A stretch of DNA of 10,890 bases, taken from assembly GCA_018065745.1 (NCBI GenBank), contig JAGHSS010000125.1:1-10890 (forward strand), in the 5' to 3' direction. This document shows, piece after piece, positions 7,633 through 10,890 of the stretch (its first letter is position 1; every line of letters starts with the position of its first letter). Below the pieces are notes generated by a model, which was given only the letters and a program-made list of their open reading frames with translations, did not search any database and was not told the origin of the DNA. This DNA is from Candidatus Neoflavobacterium equi. GTDB taxonomy: Bacteria > Bacteroidota > Bacteroidia > Flavobacteriales > Flavobacteriaceae. The position numbers and the translations under genes are program-made.

Positions 7633-9559
7633 TGATTTTTAAGACTTGACCAGGTTTTATTTGTTCTCCTTTTAAGTTGTTGGTCTTTTTAAGATTGTCA
7701 ACTGTACATCCAATCTTAGAAGCTATTTTGTATAGCGTGTCTCCAGATTGTACTGTGTACAAACGTTCTTTCTCTTTGACTTTGTTCGCTAGAGATTTTT
7801 TAACCGTTGAAGCAGCAACCTTAGTAGCAACCTTATCTGAAATAGAAGTTTCTGCAACCGCTTTTTCCACGTGTTCTACAACTGCATCAGATTTGACGAT
7901 CAACTTGTTTCCAGCATAAATATCATTGCCATTGATCTCATTCCAACTTCTCAAATCAGAAGTGCTTACTTTGTATTTGTTTGCAATATAATCCAAAGTT
8001 TCTCCTCTTGCGATGGTGTGTGTTACAACAGCAGCATTTGAAGTGGAAACGTTGTTTTCAGCAACTTTTTCATTTGTTTTGGCAACATGAGTATCTGCAG
8101 GTTTAGCAACGCTAGCAACAGCTGTTTTAACTTCTGCAGCATCTTTTTTGACTACCTCTTCTACTTTGTTGACTTTTGGTTTGCGCACGGCTACTTTAGC
8201 ACTGTACTCAATTTTCAAATTTTGGCCGGCATTGATGGAATTTGATTTTAACTTATTCCACTTTTTAATTTCTGCGATACTTACATTGTTTTTAGATGCA
8301 ACTGTTGAAAGTGCCTCACCTCTTTTAACCTTGTGTATTTTTGTCTTTTTAGAGGTAATATAATCCGTCTCATATTCAGAATTTGAATTGCTTGGCGCCG
8401 ATGCCACAGCTGTATTCATTTTCTGGAATGGTTTTTCTTTTTGATCTTCTAGATAGTCAACATACGCGTATATCTTGGATTCATTGGACTGGAATGTTGC
8501 CAATTTATCCTTTGGCAAACGCAAGAAATGCGGTTTATCAGAGCTGTAGGGAATTACATTTACCTTGTAAATTGGATTTAAAAACTTAATCTGGTTTACT
8601 GGGATATCTAATAATTCTGACACCTGATCAAAAGATAATTTACGCTTTACCATTACTGTATCAGTCTCAAAAAATGCCATAGGCGCTTTTTTAGGATTTA
8701 TACCGTGTTCTTTATGGTATTCATAAACGTACATGGTTGCATAAAAAGCAGGTAAATATCCTTGAGTTTCCTTGTGTAAATAAGGTCTAATGTTCCAGTA
8801 ATTGGTGTATCCACCAGAACGTCTGATCGCTTTAGATACATTTCCAGGTCCTGTGTTATATGATGCTAAAACCAAATCCCAATCACCAAATATTTTATAC
8901 ATATTCATAAAATAATGACAAGCAGCATCTGTAGCTTTTAACGGGTCTGAACGTTCATCTACATAAGAGTTTACTTCCAGTTCATATTGTTTTCCCGTCG
9001 CATACATAAATTGCCACAAACCGGTTGCTCCAACATAAGATTTGGCATGCGGGTTTAAGGCAGATTCAACAATTGCGAGATATTTAATTTCAAGTGGCAG
9101 GTTGTATTTTGCCAAGTGCTCTTCAAACATCGGGAAATAAAACTCAGACAAAGCCATCAATCGTTCAAAAGATTTTGGACGATTTTTCAAGAATGATTTA
9201 ATAACATTCTCTAAAGCTTGATTGTGCACTACGTTAAAGGGAGACTTTTGGTCTAACTTCTTTAATCGTTCCTTCAATAAATCACTAGACAATTCAAATG
9301 AAACTTTTGTATCCATATCTGCTTTCGTAACGTCAGCATACATTTCATCAAATAAGTCCTGATTAGTAAGTTCATTAATCCATCGTTCATCAATACAATT
9401 ACTCATTTCGTAATTTACGAATGACTGTTTGATAGAGTCAAGATAGGATAATTTTGGGGCTTGTTTTAATAAAACTTCAGTGCTTAAATCCTGTTGACTG
9501 AACATTGCTGTACAACCGAAAAGGGATAAACAAACTGAAAAAAATTGGAATCCTTTCAT
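7625..9559 (-). CDS. MltD-like lytic murein transglycosylase with three LysM domains
   Basis: This cleaves the MurNAc-GlcNAc glycosidic bond of peptidoglycan in the periplasm, forming 1,6-anhydroMurNAc. The 644-residue product starts with a signal peptide ending near MFS-QQD (residues 19-24). The SLT lysozyme-like domain spans about 150-285. Its predicted catalytic Glu is E165 in AIVESALNP, followed by GATGLWQFM at 177-185 and LASYNTGPGNV at 231-241. A degenerate LysM-like segment (about 305-350) follows, then three clear LysM domains at about 408-451, 513-556 and 600-643, each with a G-E/D-x-L turn and an N-x-x-x-x-x-I-x-x-G-x-x-L end. The linkers between LysM domains are low-complexity Ala/Val/Lys/Glu. 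The layout matches MltD of E. coli but with an extra LysM. Translation overlaps the DUF4837 gene by 8 bases. LFGC at 13-16 could be read as a lipobox but is poor. The start at ATG 9559 fits the signal peptide. Confidence 0.94.
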   Translation of the reverse strand: MKGFQFFSVCLSLFGCTAMFSQQDLSTEVLLKQAPKLSYLDSIKQSFVNYEMSNCIDERWINELTNQDLFDEMYADVTKADMDTKVSFELSSDLLKERLKKLDQKSPFNVVHNQALENVIKSFLKNRPKSFERLMALSEFYFPMFEEHLAKYNLPLEIKYLAIVESALNPHAKSYVGATGLWQFMYATGKQYELEVNSYVDERSDPLKATDAACHYFMNMYKIFGDWDLVLASYNTGPGNVSKAIRRSGGYTNYWNIRPYLHKETQGYLPAFYATMYVYEYHKEHGINPKKAPMAFFETDTVMVKRKLSFDQVSELLDIPVNQIKFLNPIYKVNVIPYSSDKPHFLRLPKDKLATFQSNESKIYAYVDYLEDQKEKPFQKMNTAVASAPSNSNSEYETDYITSKKTKIHKVKRGEALSTVASKNNVSIAEIKKWNKLKSNSINAGQNLKIEYSAKVAVRKPKVNKVEEVVKKDAAEVKTAVASVAKPADTHVAKTNEKVAENNVSTSNAAVVTHTIARGETLDYIANKYKVSTSDLRSWNEINGNDIYAGNKLIVKSDAVVEHVEKAVAETSISDKVATKVAASTVKKSLANKVKEKERLYTVQSGDTLYKIASKIGCTVDNLKKTNNLKGEQIKPGQVLKING

Positions 9560-9662
9560 TAAATCTTTTCTATATTTATTTTTAATTATCGCGCTAAAAA
9601 TAAAAGAGGCAACAATAAACGTACCACTCTTACTTTAAATTGAATAATTAAAAGTTAATTCT
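9560..9662. other. Intergenic gap between pgk and the transglycosylase gene
   Basis: This AT-rich stretch is likely to hold the transglycosylase gene's promoter, since its 5' end lies at 9559 on the minus strand. The best -7 candidate on that strand is TACGTTTA (plus-strand 9616-9623), one base off TAnnTTTG and lacking a good -33 TTG. An AT-only imperfect inverted repeat at about 9642-9661 follows the pgk stop but is too weak to call a terminator. Read-through from pgk is therefore possible. Confidence 0.3.
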
Positions 9663-10844
9663 TTAAATAGCGGCAATACCTGGCAACACTTTTCCTTCAA
9701 GCATTTCAAGCATAGCCCCACCACCAGTGGAGACATAGCTCATCTTGTCTTCCAAGTTAAATTGCTTAACTGCAGCAACAGAATCTCCACCTCCAACAAG
9801 AGAGAATGTGCCATTTTTAGTAGCTTCTGCAATCATATTTCCTAAACTGATTGTCCCTTCTGAAAACTTTTCAAGTTCAAAAACTCCAAGAGGTCCATTC
9901 CACAAAATAGTTTTGGCTTCTCTAATAATTGGTTTTAAAGCTTCCAGAGTTTTTGGACCTACATCCAAACCTTGCCATCCAGCTTCAATTGAATTGACGT
10001 CAACCAGTTTTATTTGAGCATCGTTGCTGAACGCATCTGCAGCAATCACGTCAACTGGAAGGTGAATTTTTACATTTTTCTCTTTGGCTTTTTCTAAAAT
10101 TTCCAAGGCTAAAGCCATTTTATCATCTTCCACAAGAGAGTTACCAATAGAACCACCCAACGCTTTTATAAAAGTAAAGGTCATTCCACCACCAATAATC
10201 ATGTGGTCAATTTTATCTAAGATGTTTTCAATAACTGTAATTTTAGATGATATTTTTGATCCTCCTAAAATTGCAACTACAGGATGTGCTGCACCATGTA
10301 AAACTTTGTTTAAGCTTTCAATTTCTTTAGCCAACAAAAAACCAAAACACCTCTTGTTTTCAAAAAACTGCGCAATGATAGTTGTTGAGGCATGTGCTCT
10401 GTGAGCAGTACCAAAAGCATCATTTACATAAATATCCCCTAGAGAAGCCAATTGTTGGGCAAATGCAACATCTCCTTTTTCCTCTTCTGGATGAAATCTT
10501 AAATTTTCAAGTAATAAAACTTCACCTGCTTTCAAGCTTTCTGAAGCTTCTAATGCAACTGAACCAACACAATCTGAAGCAAATTTTACTGGAACACCTA
10601 AAATCTCAGCAACCTTTGAAACAATATGATTTAAAGAATACTTTTCTTCAACGCCTTTTGGTCTTCCCAAATGGGACATCAAGATTACACTTCCACCCGC
10701 TTTTAAAATATGGTCAATTGTTGGTTTGGCCGCTTCTATTCTTGTTGCGTCAGTAACTTCAAATCGTTCATTTAATGGAACGTTAAAATCAACTCTAATG
10801 ATGGCTTTTTTATTCTTGAAATCAATATGTTCTATGGTTGTCAT
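9663..10844 (-). CDS. pgk: Phosphoglycerate kinase
   Basis: A glycolytic enzyme transferring the acyl phosphate of 1,3-bisphosphoglycerate to ADP, giving 3-phosphoglycerate and ATP in the cytoplasm. The 393-residue length is typical of bacterial Pgk. The family landmarks appear in order: RVDFNVPL near the N-terminus, the substrate loop SHLGRPKG, LLLENLRFHPEEEKGD, VNDAFGTAHRAHAST, GGSKISSKI, LPVDVIAAD, the nucleotide-binding WNGPLGVFE, GGGDSVAAV and the C-terminal STGGGAMLEMLEGKVLPG. ATG 10844 starts immediately before the expected N-terminus. A -7 promoter element lies 36-43 bases upstream on the same strand, so it probably has its own promoter. No unusual residues or breaks were seen. Confidence 0.98.
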   Translation of the reverse strand: MTTIEHIDFKNKKAIIRVDFNVPLNERFEVTDATRIEAAKPTIDHILKAGGSVILMSHLGRPKGVEEKYSLNHIVSKVAEILGVPVKFASDCVGSVALEASESLKAGEVLLLENLRFHPEEEKGDVAFAQQLASLGDIYVNDAFGTAHRAHASTTIIAQFFENKRCFGFLLAKEIESLNKVLHGAAHPVVAILGGSKISSKITVIENILDKIDHMIIGGGMTFTFIKALGGSIGNSLVEDDKMALALEILEKAKEKNVKIHLPVDVIAADAFSNDAQIKLVDVNSIEAGWQGLDVGPKTLEALKPIIREAKTILWNGPLGVFELEKFSEGTISLGNMIAEATKNGTFSLVGGGDSVAAVKQFNLEDKMSYVSTGGGAMLEMLEGKVLPGIAAI

Positions 10845-10879
10845 TTGTTGTTTTTTGAAATTTAGTTATGTCAATATTG

Positions 10880-10887
10880 CAAATATA
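10880..10887 (-). promoter_or_regulatory. Bacteroidota -7 promoter element for pgk
   Basis: Read on the minus strand this is TATATTTG followed by C, an exact match to the Bacteroidota sigma-A consensus TAnnTTTG. It lies about 35 bases upstream of the pgk ATG, leaving a leader of some 28 bases if transcription starts about 7 bases downstream. The -33 element would lie beyond the window edge and cannot be checked. Confidence 0.65.
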
Positions 10888-10890
10888 TAC

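Noticed and set aside
7700..8400. Repeated Ala/Val/Lys-rich coding segments as a possible DNA repeat or phase-variable tract
   Set aside because: The repetition is at protein level, from linkers and LysM modules. I see no short tandem nucleotide units that could slip.
9512..9523. LFGC in the transglycosylase leader as a lipobox
   Set aside because: Phe before the Gly is atypical, and a better signal-peptidase I site (MFS-QQD) follows directly. It remains possible, but I did not call a lipoprotein.
9745..10756. Open frames of 90-124 codons on the plus strand inside pgk
   Set aside because: They lie antisense to a highly conserved enzyme, have no recognisable domain and show low-complexity composition typical of shadow frames.

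Overview
The window reads as ordinary chromosomal DNA from a member of the Bacteroidota, most likely a flavobacterium-like lineage. It is AT-rich throughout and genes lack Shine-Dalgarno sequences. Two upstream regions carry the Bacteroidota-type -7 promoter element TAnnTTTG. It also encodes a DUF4837 lipoprotein, a family I know only from this phylum, and Bacteroidota-style OmpA-domain proteins. All eight genes are intact, and I see no mobile element, CRISPR array, RNA gene or phage signature.

Left half (plus strand, about 150-6054): rnpA (RNase P protein) is followed by an S41 C-terminal processing peptidase, a Kup potassium transporter and two paralogous exported proteins, each with two OmpA-like domains. 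The gaps from the peptidase onward are 24, 3 and 4 bases, so the last four genes look like one operon. It ends at a strong hairpin with A and T tracts on its two sides (6075-6108).

Right half (minus strand, 10844 down to 6146): pgk (phosphoglycerate kinase) has a clear -7 element just upstream. After 97 bases come a MltD-like lytic transglycosylase with three LysM domains, a DUF4837 lipoprotein and an ElaA-type GNAT acetyltransferase. These last three overlap by 8 and 4 bases, so they look translationally coupled. This set converges on the same bidirectional terminator.

Functionally the window mixes housekeeping (tRNA 5' processing, glycolysis, K+ uptake) with envelope maintenance (periplasmic proteolysis, peptidoglycan cleavage, peptidoglycan-binding OmpA domains, a lipoprotein). 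The most unusual part is the tandem pair of double-OmpA proteins. In both, the first OmpA domain keeps the Asp and Arg expected to bind peptidoglycan. In both, the second domain replaces the Asp-containing motif with GHVCC. I did not find a convincing new multi-gene system; the K+ transporter/OmpA-pair operon is the closest candidate.
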